Shown here: piece after piece, positions 51,203 to 60,994 of the stretch | How positions within the stretch are numbered: the stretch's first letter is position 1 | Layout: each line of letters begins with the position of its first letter | NCBI GenBank assembly: GCA_964574325.1 | Contig: CAZNMY010000019.1 | Location: 1 to 64,000 of the forward strand | DNA length: 64,000 nucleotides | Reading direction: 5' to 3' | Source of the DNA: CAMDPA01 sp964574325 | GTDB lineage: Bacteria > Pseudomonadota > Alphaproteobacteria > Rhizobiales > Hyphomicrobiaceae | Notes under the pieces: model-generated | Told to the model about the DNA's origin: nothing | Databases searched by the model: none | Seen by the model: the letters and a program-made list of their open reading frames with translations, nothing else | Program-made: the position numbers and the translations under genes

Positions 51203-52201
51203 TTATTCGGCTTCCAATTTCACCCGGGATGTGATCTTCAGCCAACGCGCAATCTCGGCGTCACTCCATTTGGCGGAGTCGGCCAAGGTCTTGTTCGGCA
51301 GCACCAGAAAACCCTGCTTCGCGAACGCCTCTTTGACCGGCTCGCTTTCAAGCGCAGCCGTCAGGGCGCTGAATAGGATTTCCTGGATGGCCTTCGGCGT
51401 GCGGGACGAGGCAAAGACAGCCTGCCACGCCAGTGTTCCGGCATCGCCATAGCCAAGCTCGGCCATGGTGGCGATGTCGGGATACTTCTCGAGTCTGCTC
51501 GGGCTTATGGCCGCAACCACGCGGAGCTTACCGGCCTTGGCCATCGCTATCGAGGACGCCGCATTGATGAAAGCGGCCTGGACGTCACCCGTGACGAGGT
51601 CGTTGATCATTCCAGAGGCGCCCGCCTTATTGTGAATCGCGATCATATCGAGACCGCCGGCAAGCTTTGCCAGATAGGCCATGTCGTAGTGAGGATACGA
51701 TCCTGCGCCGACCGTGCCATACCGCAGCTTGCCAGGGTTCAACTTGGCGTACTCCAGTGTCTCTTTCAGCGTCGTCGGTGCAAATTTCGCCGTCGTCAGA
51801 ACCACCACGCCGGGGACGTCGGCAATGCGCTGGATGGCAATGACGTTGGCGCGGTAATCAAAACTGAGCTTCTTCGCATCGACGACGGGCGTGATAGCGT
51901 TTGTGGTCACGTTGCCGACCATGAGCGTGGAGCCGTCCTGGCTGCGCATCATCTCCTCGAGGGCGATGATGCCGTTAGCGCCGACCTTGTTTTCGACGAC
52001 GAAGGGCTGGCCGAGAGCTGCTCGCAGCGGCTCCGACAGAATGCGAGCCGCAATATCTGTCGCTCCTCCCGGTGCATAAGGCACGACCAATCGGACGGGT
52101 TTGGTGGGATAGGCCGGGGCTTGCGCGTGTCCTGCGGGCGACAGCGCCGCAGTCAGGGCGAACGCCGCAAAAGCCAATCCAGATCGCATCATTCTCGACA
52201 T
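51203..52201 (-). CDS. tctC: Bug/TctC-family periplasmic substrate-binding protein
   Basis: 332 residues with a signal peptide (GLAFAAFALTAALSPAGHA). The mature part begins with APAYPTKPVRLVVPYAPGGATDIAARIL, the Bug-family hallmark, and includes NKVGANGIIALEEMM and the loops around VLTTAKFAP that line the carboxylate site. Captures an organic acid for TctAB. Start ATG 52201. Upstream of tctB, 104 bp away. Confidence 0.94.
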   Translation of the reverse strand: MSRMMRSGLAFAAFALTAALSPAGHAQAPAYPTKPVRLVVPYAPGGATDIAARILSEPLRAALGQPFVVENKVGANGIIALEEMMRSQDGSTLMVGNVTTNAITPVVDAKKLSFDYRANVIAIQRIADVPGVVVLTTAKFAPTTLKETLEYAKLNPGKLRYGTVGAGSYPHYDMAYLAKLAGGLDMIAIHNKAGASGMINDLVTGDVQAAFINAASSIAMAKAGKLRVVAAISPSRLEKYPDIATMAELGYGDAGTLAWQAVFASSRTPKAIQEILFSALTAALESEPVKEAFAKQGFLVLPNKTLADSAKWSDAEIARWLKITSRVKLEAE

Positions 52202-52308
52202 GTTTCTCCCCTATTACCAGTTAATTACGACCGCTGGTTCAGGCGGTGCGGTGAAATCCAACTCTTGATGCTTGTCGTCGCCTGGATCGGGCGCCGTCTC
52301 TGTCTTTT

Positions 52309-53295
52309 CTAGCCGGAACGCAGCGTTTCTGGATTGAGACAGTGTGGCGGACGTCGTCCCTTAAGCATTGCTTCGATATTGTCGATCACGACCGACGCCA
52401 TTTTCTCGCGCAGATCAAGATCTGCACTTCCCAAGTGAGGCGTCAGAACGACGTTCGGCATCCCGACCAGCTCCGCCGAGATGCTGGGCTCGTGCTCGAA
52501 GACGTCAAGTCCCGCGCCAGAGATGCGTGCCTGCTTCAGGGCCTGAACAAGCGCCGCTTCATCTATGACGGGACCCCTCGACGTGTTGATCAGAAATGCC
52601 GTGCGCTTCATGAGCGCGAGCTCCCGCGCGCCGATGAGATGCCTTGTCTGCGGGCTCAACGCTACGTGCAGCGAGATGAAATCAGATTCTGCCAATAGCT
52701 CGTCCAGTGGAACGAAAGAGATAGAGAGCTTGGCTTCCTCTTCCGGCGTGAGTCGATCGGCAGCCCAGTAGAGGATGCGCATGCCAAAGCCGTTGGCGCG
52801 TCGGGCCACGGCCTTGCCGATCCTGCCTGACCCGCCGATAAGGCCGATGGTCTTGCCGTAGACTGCGGAACCGGCAAGGTGGTTGGACTGCGAGCCAGGG
52901 AATATGCCCTGGCGAGCCAACCGGTCGCCCTCGACGATCCGACGGGCCACGGCGAGCATCAGACCGAATTGAATATCTGCAGTCGATTCCGTGACAATTG
53001 CCGGAACGACGGTGACAGGGATGCCCAGCCGCGTCGCTTCGGCGACGTCGATATTGTCAGGTGTGATCGACTGGGAGGCAAGCAACCTGAGCTTCGGGTT
53101 GGCTCTGAGCACATCGGCATCGATCCGGTCGTGCAGCAGGCTGAAAAGAATATCCGCCTTTCGAACGCCGGCGATCAGCGTTTCTTTCGGGATGACCTGG
53201 CTGTCATCCGTGTTGACACTGACATTGGCCAACTTCGAGAGCCGTTCCATGGCGAGCGGGCCAATAGGCTGCGTCACGTACACATTCGCAGTCAT
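52309..53295 (-). CDS. D-isomer specific 2-hydroxyacid dehydrogenase (second copy)
   Basis: 328 residues, NAD(P)-dependent. The Rossmann motif GLIGGSGRIGKAVARR lies near residue 150, with catalytic Arg in INTSRGPVIDEA, Glu in LDVFEHEPSI and His in LTPHLGSAD. Unrelated in detail to the copy at 29.5 kb. Start ATG 53295 with GGGGGAA. It lies in the minus-strand cluster between the second CocE-type hydrolase and tctC, so it probably handles a 2-hydroxy or 2-oxo acid formed or imported there. Confidence 0.92.
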   Translation of the reverse strand: MTANVYVTQPIGPLAMERLSKLANVSVNTDDSQVIPKETLIAGVRKADILFSLLHDRIDADVLRANPKLRLLASQSITPDNIDVAEATRLGIPVTVVPAIVTESTADIQFGLMLAVARRIVEGDRLARQGIFPGSQSNHLAGSAVYGKTIGLIGGSGRIGKAVARRANGFGMRILYWAADRLTPEEEAKLSISFVPLDELLAESDFISLHVALSPQTRHLIGARELALMKRTAFLINTSRGPVIDEAALVQALKQARISGAGLDVFEHEPSISAELVGMPNVVLTPHLGSADLDLREKMASVVIDNIEAMLKGRRPPHCLNPETLRSG

Positions 53296-53345
53296 AGTTC
53301 CCCCGGTAGGGCGTTCATTACTGAGCAGTCGAGCCCGGCAGAGGG

Positions 53346-55121
53346 CTAATTGGTCTCGTTCGGGATGACAGGAAGCAACAAGTACGAGTCTCGGTCAGCC
53401 CCGAAATACAGTGTCGTCGTCCCGCCGAAAATTCGCGCGGGACGGTCGATCGGATCGTCGTGCAGGAACGGGCCACAACCTTTGAGTTCGTTCTTGAAAT
53501 GCGGCAGCTTGCCGCCGCTCGGTCCGCCGTACTCGTAATCTCGGCCACGAATGGACAGCGCGATACGGTGCTGCGGCGGCACCACGATCGAGGTCGGCCA
53601 AATCTCGATATCGAGTTCGACCGGCACGCCGGGCGTCAGCGGTTGCCGCTCGTCGTGGCTGTGATAGGGCCGCCATGGCATCGAGAGGGTCTTGTCGAGC
53701 TTCCGGTGCGAGGCCCTGAGCCAGCCCTGCGCGACCGGCGTGTGAGGATCGATCGCGCCTTGGAACACGACCTCTTTCAGATCCGGATCGAACACGCGCA
53801 CGACGAGGAACAGGTCGGCGTCGGTGGTCGTCGACGACACGGTGAGCTTGGCGGCGATCGGCCCAGTGATTTCCGTAGCCGTGCGTATCGGCTGCGAAAG
53901 GAACGTGAGGCCGTCACCGAGCGCGGCGAAGGACAAGGTGCTCGCTTCGGGAGACGGGTTTTCGGCAAGCGCGCCCGCCACGGGGTCGAGATGGAGCTTC
54001 GTCCACACGGTACGGGAAATGGGCCACGTTGTCTCGGCGCGAGCTACGAAGCGCTCGCCGGGATGCCTGACTTGCAGCTGGACCCGGGGCTGCGTCTGCC
54101 AACCGTTCTGCTTGCCGTGGAGAAAGTGATCGAAGAAGCGACGCTGCAGCTCGCGGCCATAGTCGGTGTAGAAGTGCGTCCAGTGCTCGATGCCATGCAC
54201 CTCGAGCCACTTGTCCTTCGACGCGGCGCGATAATAGCCTTCGAAGTTGCCGCGCGGATGCAGGCCCTGCCCCCCCCAATTGGCGGCTGACAGGAACGGG
54301 ACTTTGATCTTGTCCCATTGCGCCGAGCGCACGCGATAGTAGTCGTCGTCGAGCGGGTGATTGCGGATCTCTGCGCCGAAGTCCGCGCGGTTCTTTGCGA
54401 GCTCCTCCTCCGACAGCGTGTCGGGCCCGCACACGAGTTCCCCGTGCACGGGGCTGCGCTTGCCGCGCTCGCCCGCGCCGTACTGCACGGTCTTGACCTG
54501 CATGTCGTACCAGTTGGCCCAGAACGTCGACAGTATGCCGCCGTGGTGGGTCATATCGCGGTACCAGTCGGCGGCACCCTCCCAGATGCACATGGCGGCG
54601 AGGTGCGGCGGCTCGAGGGAGGCCACCTGCCACTGATTGATGCCGTAGTAAGAGATGCCGTTGAGGCCGACTTTCCCGTTCGACCAGGGCTGGACAGCAG
54701 CCCATTCGATGCAGTCGTAGTAATCCTTCGTCTCGCGCGGGGAGAAATGATCGATGAAGCCGGGAGAGCAGCCGCATCCGCGCGAGTCGACGCGGACGAC
54801 GACGTAGTCGTGCGGGACCCACTTCTCGGGATCGACCACTTCCCAGTTCTGGTACTTGTTGGTCGAGCCGGCGGTGACGTCGGGATGCTTGGTCGCCATC
54901 GGCTCCCAGGCTCCCCGGTAGCTTTCTTGGAAGGCGAGGCCTTTGGCGTAGGGCCCATAGGTGAGGATCACGGGATAGTGCCCGGCTTTCACAGGCCGGA
55001 ACACGTCGGCGCGCAGGATCGCCCCGTCGTCGACGGTGATTGCCACGTTCCAATCGACGGTCATCCCATCCCTGACCTCGGTTCTGACAACGAGGCCTTT
55101 ATTTGCCTTAGACACCGACAC
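53346..55121 (-). CDS. CocE/NonD-family hydrolase (S15 type), second copy
   Basis: 591 residues, homologous throughout to the 570-residue copy at 45.6 kb (shared VRVDSRGCGCSPG versus VRIDGRGSGKSPG, and GLNGISYYGINQWQV versus LLGISYFAINQWFV). Nucleophile Ser in GISYYG near residue 152. A C-terminal jelly-roll has DIEIWPTSIVVPPQHRIALSIRG. Cytoplasmic ester or amide hydrolase, substrate unknown. Starts at GTG 55121, or a GTG two codons later. Divergence between copies suggests different but related substrates. Confidence 0.9.
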   Translation of the reverse strand: MSVSKANKGLVVRTEVRDGMTVDWNVAITVDDGAILRADVFRPVKAGHYPVILTYGPYAKGLAFQESYRGAWEPMATKHPDVTAGSTNKYQNWEVVDPEKWVPHDYVVVRVDSRGCGCSPGFIDHFSPRETKDYYDCIEWAAVQPWSNGKVGLNGISYYGINQWQVASLEPPHLAAMCIWEGAADWYRDMTHHGGILSTFWANWYDMQVKTVQYGAGERGKRSPVHGELVCGPDTLSEEELAKNRADFGAEIRNHPLDDDYYRVRSAQWDKIKVPFLSAANWGGQGLHPRGNFEGYYRAASKDKWLEVHGIEHWTHFYTDYGRELQRRFFDHFLHGKQNGWQTQPRVQLQVRHPGERFVARAETTWPISRTVWTKLHLDPVAGALAENPSPEASTLSFAALGDGLTFLSQPIRTATEITGPIAAKLTVSSTTTDADLFLVVRVFDPDLKEVVFQGAIDPHTPVAQGWLRASHRKLDKTLSMPWRPYHSHDERQPLTPGVPVELDIEIWPTSIVVPPQHRIALSIRGRDYEYGGPSGGKLPHFKNELKGCGPFLHDDPIDRPARIFGGTTTLYFGADRDSYLLLPVIPNETN

Positions 55122-55268
55122 CTACCTCACTCGCGGAGCACGCGGCCAAGCGAGACGGTGCGGTTGAAAACTCGCGAGATCACCCGCGCGAGCCAACGCA
55201 ATCGTCGAGCTTTGCACCGTGTACTGGGCGGTACGGACCGACGACGCTTCACGCCGCCGGCGCCGCAC

Positions 55269-55682
55269 TCATTTTTTCTTGATGCCGAACAAGTTGTGCG
55301 AGCCGTCCTTTGCCGTGAAAAACACGACATCAGCATCGGGGGTCGCCTTCAGTGTGTGGACGGCGTTGGCCGGGATATAAATCAGTCCTCCGGCGACAGC
55401 CGAAAGGTCACGACCGTCCACGGTTCCGCGCAAGCAGCCTTCGAGCACGTAGATCCACTGCTCGTTCGGATGATAGTGGGGTTCGGCACCGGTGCCGGCC
55501 GGCATGCGCATCAGTGCGACGATGATCTTGTCGCCTTCCACGCAGGCCCCATTGGCGGTCGAATAGTCAGGTCCTCCCATCATGTGGTTGACCTTGGCCA
55601 ACTCGAAAAAGTATTCGCCCGGCGCGGCGCGCTTGGCTCCCGGCGTGCGGGCGTCTTGAAGTACGGGTGCTGTTTGCGACAC
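55269..55682 (-). CDS. Small cupin protein A of the cluster
   Basis: 137 residues. Cupin motif 1 is EPHYHPNEQWIYVLEGCLRG (two His, Glu/Gln) and motif 2 includes AGGLIYIPANAVHTLK (His). A GTG start at 55682 has AAGGATA upstream. Probably a metal-binding dioxygenase-like or isomerase-like enzyme. Located 147 bp upstream of the second CocE-type hydrolase and 97 bp downstream of another cupin gene. Confidence 0.85.
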   Translation of the reverse strand: MSQTAPVLQDARTPGAKRAAPGEYFFELAKVNHMMGGPDYSTANGACVEGDKIIVALMRMPAGTGAEPHYHPNEQWIYVLEGCLRGTVDGRDLSAVAGGLIYIPANAVHTLKATPDADVVFFTAKDGSHNLFGIKKK

Positions 55683-55779
55683 GGCAGGTATCCTTTATGC
55701 GATGGCAAGTTTTAATTGTTGAGAACACTGGCCAACCGGGTCGGTTTTCTGGCCGCCCCTTTCAAGCCGGCGTACCAAG

Positions 55780-56238
55780 TCATTTCGTCCAGGGATTGTT
55801 TTCTTTGTAGTTGGTCGTCATCTCGGAGAACTGATTGACGTGGCGTTCCCACGCCTCCTTGGCACCGGGTGCCCAGCCGTGATCAAAAACGCTGTGCCCG
55901 GGCACGCGGACCTTGAACTGGTAGATGGCGCCGTCGCCGTCGCCGTCGACGATCATCTCGTGCATAACGAGTGCTGGAATGTGGTAGGCGTCGCCGGGAT
56001 CGAGGATGACCCAGTCGCCACCTTCCTCGCGCATACGAATCTTGCCTTCAATGACGATGAAAAACTGCTCCTCGGGATGATTGTGTAGGCGCGCGCCGTT
56101 TTTGCCGTCGCCACGATCGCCGCGATAATTGATCCTTTGCAGCATGATCTGATTGCCGGTGATCGTCTGCCCTTTGGCAGTCGAGTGGCTCGGCGTGATC
56201 ATCGTCTCGGAAATGTCGGACCACTTGTGACGTGGCAT
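55780..56238 (-). CDS. Small cupin protein B of the cluster
   Basis: 152 residues. Cupin motif 1 is HNHPEEQFFIVIEGKIRMRE and motif 2 DPGDAYHIPALVMHEM, giving His/His/Glu and His metal ligands. Start ATG 56238 chosen because GGAGGAG lies 9 bp upstream; a longer frame is not supported. First gene of the minus-strand cluster and closest to the divergent lysR, so likely a regulator target. Confidence 0.85.
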   Translation of the reverse strand: MPRHKWSDISETMITPSHSTAKGQTITGNQIMLQRINYRGDRGDGKNGARLHNHPEEQFFIVIEGKIRMREEGGDWVILDPGDAYHIPALVMHEMIVDGDGDGAIYQFKVRVPGHSVFDHGWAPGAKEAWERHVNQFSEMTTNYKENNPWTK

Positions 56239-56552
56239 GGTGCTGATCTCCTCCGCACTCGATCGTTGGCCCACAGATCTCGCTGTGACAGCTCTTGTCG
56301 CCGCGAGTTGCTCGCGCCGCCCGTGCCCGCGACGGGACCTTGTCGGAGCAGGTTGCGCGATCACGCCATAATGTCTAATAATGATTGGAGATATCAGGCA
56401 TAAGCGGTAGCTAGAGCTCGGATGCTCGTCGAACGGCGCCGGGCGGCATAGATTGTGCGTGATCGGGAAGACCGCGCTCGAGCCGGGAACGCGGGCTTGC
56501 GGCGGGCGCGAGAGAGGTCTGGTACATCGCCGGGAAGCGGGGAGGCCGCACG
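56239..56552. promoter_or_regulatory. Divergent promoter region between cupin B and lysR
   Basis: 314-bp gap that should hold both promoters and the LysR binding sites. The AT-rich CATAATGTCTAATAATG at 56367-56383 is an imperfect dyad of the T-N11-A type. The span otherwise shows no gene. Confidence 0.35.
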
Positions 56553-57479
56553 TTGGACACCATCGACATCAGGCAGATGCGATTGTTCGTGGCAGCCTAC
56601 GAGGAGAGCAATTTCAGCCGGGCCGCAGCGCGAGAACATTGCACCCAGCCCGGGCTTAGCGCGCAGATGAAGCAGCTCGAGACGGACCTCGCCCAGCAGC
56701 TCTTTCATCGGACAGCGCGGGGCGTGACAGCGACTGTGGCCGGCCATCAATTCTATGCGGCGTGCGTGGAGGTGCTCGACACGTTCACCGGTGCCAAGCA
56801 GCGTATGCTCGATCTGGCTGACAAGCCGGCGGGATCGATCCGGATCGCGTTGCCGCCAGCCCTGTGCAAGTGTGCGTTGTCGTGGGTCCTTCCCGACTAC
56901 ATGCGCACCTATCCCAACGTTAACATCTCTATTCAGGAAGGGATCGTCGGAGAGCTGTTGGCGGAGCGGCTGCTGTCGGGGGATCTCGAAGCCGCGATCG
57001 TGACGTCGGTGCCCAAGCGCAAGGGGCTTAAGGCTTCGCATTTCTTCTCCGACCAGCTCGTCGTGGTGCGGCGCGAGACGAGGACCCGGCCCTCCCGTCG
57101 CATGGGCCCTGGTGTACCGGTGCACGAGCTTAGGAAGATGAAGCTGATCCTGCCGTCCAAGGACAACACGCTGCGCCAGATCGTCGATCGGGTCGCGCGC
57201 TTGGCCGATGGAGGCACCGGCCAGCTCGTCGAGATCGACGGCGTGTTGGGCAAGATCGACCTCGTTCGCAATACGGATTGGGCGACGGTGCTGCCGCGCG
57301 TCGCCGTGGTCAACGAGCTCGGAAGAGGCGCGCTCAATGTTCAACCGCTCGTCGAGCCGAATTTGACCTACCAGCACTACCTAGTGCACGCGGCCCGCTC
57401 GACGCTGCCGACGGCGTGCCGAAATCTGCTAGACCAGCTGCGGATCGCTTTGAAACAGCTCCGCGGTGTTGCGAGCTGA
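56553..57479 (+). CDS. LysR-family transcriptional regulator
   Basis: 308 residues, TTG start at 56553 with GGGAGG upstream. The N-terminal winged helix (IRQMRLFVAAYEESNFSRAAAREHCTQPGLSAQMKQLETDL) is diagnostic, and a periplasmic-binding-like effector domain follows (AGSIRIALPPAL, DLEAAIVTSV). The effector is probably an intermediate of the neighbouring pathway. It is divergent from the ten-gene cluster starting with cupin B, and convergent with the alpha/beta hydrolase. Confidence 0.94.
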   Translation: MDTIDIRQMRLFVAAYEESNFSRAAAREHCTQPGLSAQMKQLETDLAQQLFHRTARGVTATVAGHQFYAACVEVLDTFTGAKQRMLDLADKPAGSIRIALPPALCKCALSWVLPDYMRTYPNVNISIQEGIVGELLAERLLSGDLEAAIVTSVPKRKGLKASHFFSDQLVVVRRETRTRPSRRMGPGVPVHELRKMKLILPSKDNTLRQIVDRVARLADGGTGQLVEIDGVLGKIDLVRNTDWATVLPRVAVVNELGRGALNVQPLVEPNLTYQHYLVHAARSTLPTACRNLLDQLRIALKQLRGVAS

Positions 57480-57536
57480 GTGGTGCGCAATCACTGCGAC
57501 ACTAGCCGATCGTCTGGCCGATCGTCACGCGGCGTG

Positions 57537-58340
57537 TCACACCGCCGTGCCGTTCGCGATATCGGAGCCGGTCAGAAACGCGTCGATGATCTCGGCTGCC
57601 GCGTCGGGGCGCTCGAGGATCGAGGCATGGCGGGTACCACGAATCCAGGCGAGACGGGCGCCGGCCACGTGCGCGCCGAGCCAGCGTGCGGCGTCGAGAA
57701 AGCTCGGAATGTCGTCATCTCCGCACAACACGAGCGTCGGCGCTTTGATGTCGGCTGCGGCTTCGCGCAGATCGGCGGCCTCGAGCGCCTCGCAAGCCAG
57801 CGCGTAAGCTTCGCCGGAGCAGCTCGATAGCGCGGAGTTAACATACTCGACAGCGGGTATGCTTTCGGCGACGGCGGCAGCGGAGAACCAGATCTTGAGC
57901 AGGTCCGCTACCATGGCCCGAACGCCGGCTTGGCGCGCGGTTGCAGCGCGTGTCTTCCAGGCCGCGCGCATCTCGTCGGTGTAGCGCGGCGTGGTGTCGA
58001 TCAGAACCAGACGGTCGACAAGGTCGGGGCATGAAGACGCGAGCTGCTGCGCGACGAGGCCGCCGAGCGATATGCCGGCGATGTGCGCCCTGGAAATATC
58101 GAACGCGGCGCAAAAGCGTTGGAGCTGGCGAGCGAGTGCTGCGATGTCGTAGGCGGCTGTCGCCGGCAGGGCTTGACCGTGGCCGGGCAGATCGTAGCGC
58201 CAGATCGTGAAGCTTTTCGACAGTGCGGGGATCAACGGATCGAAGAAGCGGTGATCGACACCCAGGCAGTGAATGAGAACAAGGTCCGGCCCGTCAGCCC
58301 GGCCGTCGCGGATCGCATAGGTGATATCGGGTACCGTCAT
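57537..58340 (-). CDS. Alpha/beta hydrolase (enol-lactonase-like)
   Basis: 267 residues. Nucleophile in HIAGISLGGLVAQQLA (G-x-S-x-G) near residue 100, oxyanion LIHCLGVDHRFFDPL near 23, catalytic Asp near LVLCGDDDIPS and His in RGTRHASILERPDAA. The pattern matches PcaD-like 3-oxoadipate enol-lactonases and related esterases. Start ATG 58340. First in line downstream of the Bug protein gene, 39 bp away, so probably co-transcribed with it. Confidence 0.9.
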   Translation of the reverse strand: MTVPDITYAIRDGRADGPDLVLIHCLGVDHRFFDPLIPALSKSFTIWRYDLPGHGQALPATAAYDIAALARQLQRFCAAFDISRAHIAGISLGGLVAQQLASSCPDLVDRLVLIDTTPRYTDEMRAAWKTRAATARQAGVRAMVADLLKIWFSAAAVAESIPAVEYVNSALSSCSGEAYALACEALEAADLREAAADIKAPTLVLCGDDDIPSFLDAARWLGAHVAGARLAWIRGTRHASILERPDAAAEIIDAFLTGSDIANGTAV

Positions 58341-58379
58341 TAACGCCTCGGGTTTGTCTCGGAGCTGAAGCCTCGCCGA

Positions 58380-59351
58380 CTATTTGACGTTGGGGTGCAA
58401 CCCCGAACCGATCACCACCTCGCGTCCTTCAGCCTTGTCGAGCAACAGCTGCTCGGCGAGATGCGCTGGTGCATCGAGCACCGGGACGAGGCCGCGCGCG
58501 ATCATGTACTTGTCCTGAAATTCCGGTCGCCCGGCAACCTGTGCGATAGCGCTGTAGAACTTGTCGATGATCGCCGCAGGCGTCTTTGCCGGCGCGTGCA
58601 TGGTGAACGAGGCCAGCATGGGGTAACGGCTCAGTCCCTGCTCCTTGAAGGTCGGAATATCGGGCATCAGTGGCGAACGGCGGTCGCCGTCGACCGCCAA
58701 GCCGACGAAAGCGCCGTTTTGCAGGTAGGGCAGCACGTTGGCGATACCGATGATGGTGATCGGCGTCACGCCGCTCAGCATGCCGTTCACCGCATCGCCG
58801 CCGCCCTTGAACGGCACGCGCACGATGTCGGTGCCCCGCGTCACTTTGAAATCCTGCATGAACGCGACCTTGGAGAGCGAGGCCGTCGAATAGCTCAGGG
58901 TCCTGGGCTTGGCGTGCGCGAGCGCCGCCAGGGCCGTGAATGAACGCACGTCGAGCTCGGCGGTCACCGACAGCACCTGCGTGACGTAGAACAGCCGGGT
59001 GATCGGCGCGAGATCGGCGAGAGGATCGAGCTTGATGTTGGGGTAGATCAACGGATTGATCACCATCGACTCGTTGTTGAGGATGCAGATCGTATGGCCA
59101 TCAGGCGCGGCCTCGGCGCAGAATTTAGCGCCGATCGAGCCGTCAGCACCCGCATGGTTTTCCACGTAGATCGTGCCGCCGATCGCGGGAGCGAGATCGA
59201 TGGCCAGGGCACGGGCGAAGAGATCGCTGACGCCGCCAGCCGTCTGTCCGGAGATGATGCGTACCGGCTTTGTCGGAAACGGCTGAGCCTGTGCCGCGGC
59301 AGCTGAGAAAACGAGACAAACAACGATGGACCAGCGAGCCGAAATTTCCAT
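58380..59351 (-). CDS. Bug/TctC-family substrate-binding protein (orphan)
   Basis: 323 residues with signal peptide (VVCLVFSAAAAQAQ). The mature N-terminus PFPTKPVRIISGQTAGGVSDLFARALA is Bug-like, followed by YVENHAGADGSIGAKFCAEAAPDGHTI. Start ATG 59351 with GGAGGAACC. It captures a carboxylate or related small acid. No TctA/TctB next to it; it could use the tctAB at 49-51 kb. Between two alpha/beta hydrolases on the same strand. Confidence 0.92.
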   Translation of the reverse strand: MEISARWSIVVCLVFSAAAAQAQPFPTKPVRIISGQTAGGVSDLFARALAIDLAPAIGGTIYVENHAGADGSIGAKFCAEAAPDGHTICILNNESMVINPLIYPNIKLDPLADLAPITRLFYVTQVLSVTAELDVRSFTALAALAHAKPRTLSYSTASLSKVAFMQDFKVTRGTDIVRVPFKGGGDAVNGMLSGVTPITIIGIANVLPYLQNGAFVGLAVDGDRRSPLMPDIPTFKEQGLSRYPMLASFTMHAPAKTPAAIIDKFYSAIAQVAGRPEFQDKYMIARGLVPVLDAPAHLAEQLLLDKAEGREVVIGSGLHPNVK

Positions 59352-59513
59352 GTGGTTCCTCCGGATGGAAAAGCGCTTCGCGAATGAGCTTCAGCGCGTT
59401 GGCGGCGGGCGAGGCATCGGTTCGGTTCGATCGTGGCGCCGGACTTTTCAGAACAAGTCTTAGCAGCGCCGGCCGCGGCGCGGGCCGGCAACGGCGGGCA
59501 TGCGCGATGGGCA

Positions 59514-60746
59514 TCAGGCGTAGGGAGTGACGGTCACTTTGCCGGCGCCGTCGACATAGAGTCTTTGGCTCGGGAACGGAATGCCTGCGAGCCGCGCCCG
59601 CATCCACTCGGCCATCAGACTCGGTGAGTAAGGTCCAAGCATGGCGGCAGGGACGCCTGAGACGGTGTGATCGGCACCCTGGTAGATGACCAGTTGCTTG
59701 GGAGCCTTGATCTGCTGGAACAGGTCCTCGGTATGGACGAGCGGGCTCAGCTGGTCGAACTCGCCGGTGACGCAAAGGTAGGGTGCGGAGATTTTGGCGG
59801 CGGCTGCTTCCCACGTCAGGGTCTTGGCGAACGCGTCGAAGCCAGCTTCCTCCGTGTAGCCGGCCATGTACATGAAGCGGCGCTTGAAGGTAGGGGAGGC
59901 CTGCTCGAAGATCGCGTGACAGCCGGGCTGCAGCACCGTGCCGGTCACCGCGCAAGCAGCAAGGCGCGGCTCGTGTGCGAACGCAATGGTCGAAAAGAAC
60001 GATCCAAAGCTGCGACCGACGATACCGATTCGCCGCGCGTCGAGCTCGGGGCGCGTTGCAAGATAGTCGACGCAGGCGCGACCGGTCTCGGCCCAGGCTT
60101 GCGTACTGGCATAGATCTCGTCGAGCGCCGCCTCGTATTGTCCCGGTCCCTCGAGCGCCAGAACCGCGCAGCCCTGGTTGAGAAATCGGTCGCCGTAAAG
60201 AGCGATGGTCGCCTCTTTGTAGCCGTCCATGCCGCTGATGTTGACGATCACCGGCACGGCGCGGTTGTCCCTGCGAACGGCAGGGAAATGCAGCCAGCCG
60301 CGGAGGGCCTTGCCATTGAACGGCACGTCGACGGCCTCGACGCGGCGGTCCGCCAATCGGGCATAGGACAGGTAGCAGGCACGCTAGGCCTCGTTGACTT
60401 CGCGGTTACGGGCGTTGTTTTGCAGGATCGTCCATTGCGCCGAAGCCCAGTAGTTCGACGCGAAGAAGTAGTTTTCTCGCGCCGTCACCGTCTCGCCAAC
60501 CGCCTCTGCCGTTTCAGCGAGCGCTTGCCGGCGCAGCGCTGCCGCTTCGAACGCCGGTGTGATGTCGTCGAATTTTTTAACGCGCTGGCGGATGGCATTC
60601 ACTTCGGGCAGCACCTCGGGACCGCACGCACCGACGATGCGCGACAGGCGTCCCTGGTCCCATTCCATCCCATTGGAGGCGATAACGCCGTCGAGGAGCC
60701 AGCGCTGATCGTCCCATCGCTTCATGCTCGGCTCGCCATTGGTCAT
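59514..60746 (-). pseudogene. Alpha/beta hydrolase (FrsA/DHPON-hydrolase-like) interrupted by an in-frame TAG
   Basis: A 411-codon reading frame starting at ATG 60746 (AGGAG 7 bp upstream) is open to the end except for a TAG at 60386-60384. Codons before and after it are in the same frame. The N-terminal part (WDDQRWLLDGVIASNGMEWD, ENYFFASNYWASAQW) is the helical cap of 2,6-dihydropseudooxynicotine-hydrolase-like enzymes; the C-terminal part carries the nucleophile GRSFGSFFSTIAF, Asp in GEFDQLS, and His in GADHTVSG. A single base change would restore a full protein, so this is a recent inactivation, a sequencing error, or read-through. Confidence 0.85.
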
Positions 60747-60994
60747 GTCGTCACTCCTGCGGGTCATGCATGGTTTCGACGTCGAGCGGTCAAGCCGCCG
60801 CGTGATGTCGTGCTGATTGAGCGGGTGGGGTCAAGGCGCGGCAGAGCTTCGAAAGCTGCTGCAGGGGCATGTGAAGCGGCATGCCTGTCAGCGGCCGTCG
60901 CTCTCTCATGCGGGAGCGCGTGTCAACACTGGATGAATCTCTTTTGAGCCTCGAGCGGCTCGTTGCGCTAAGAGATAAGCTAATGCAACACTCG

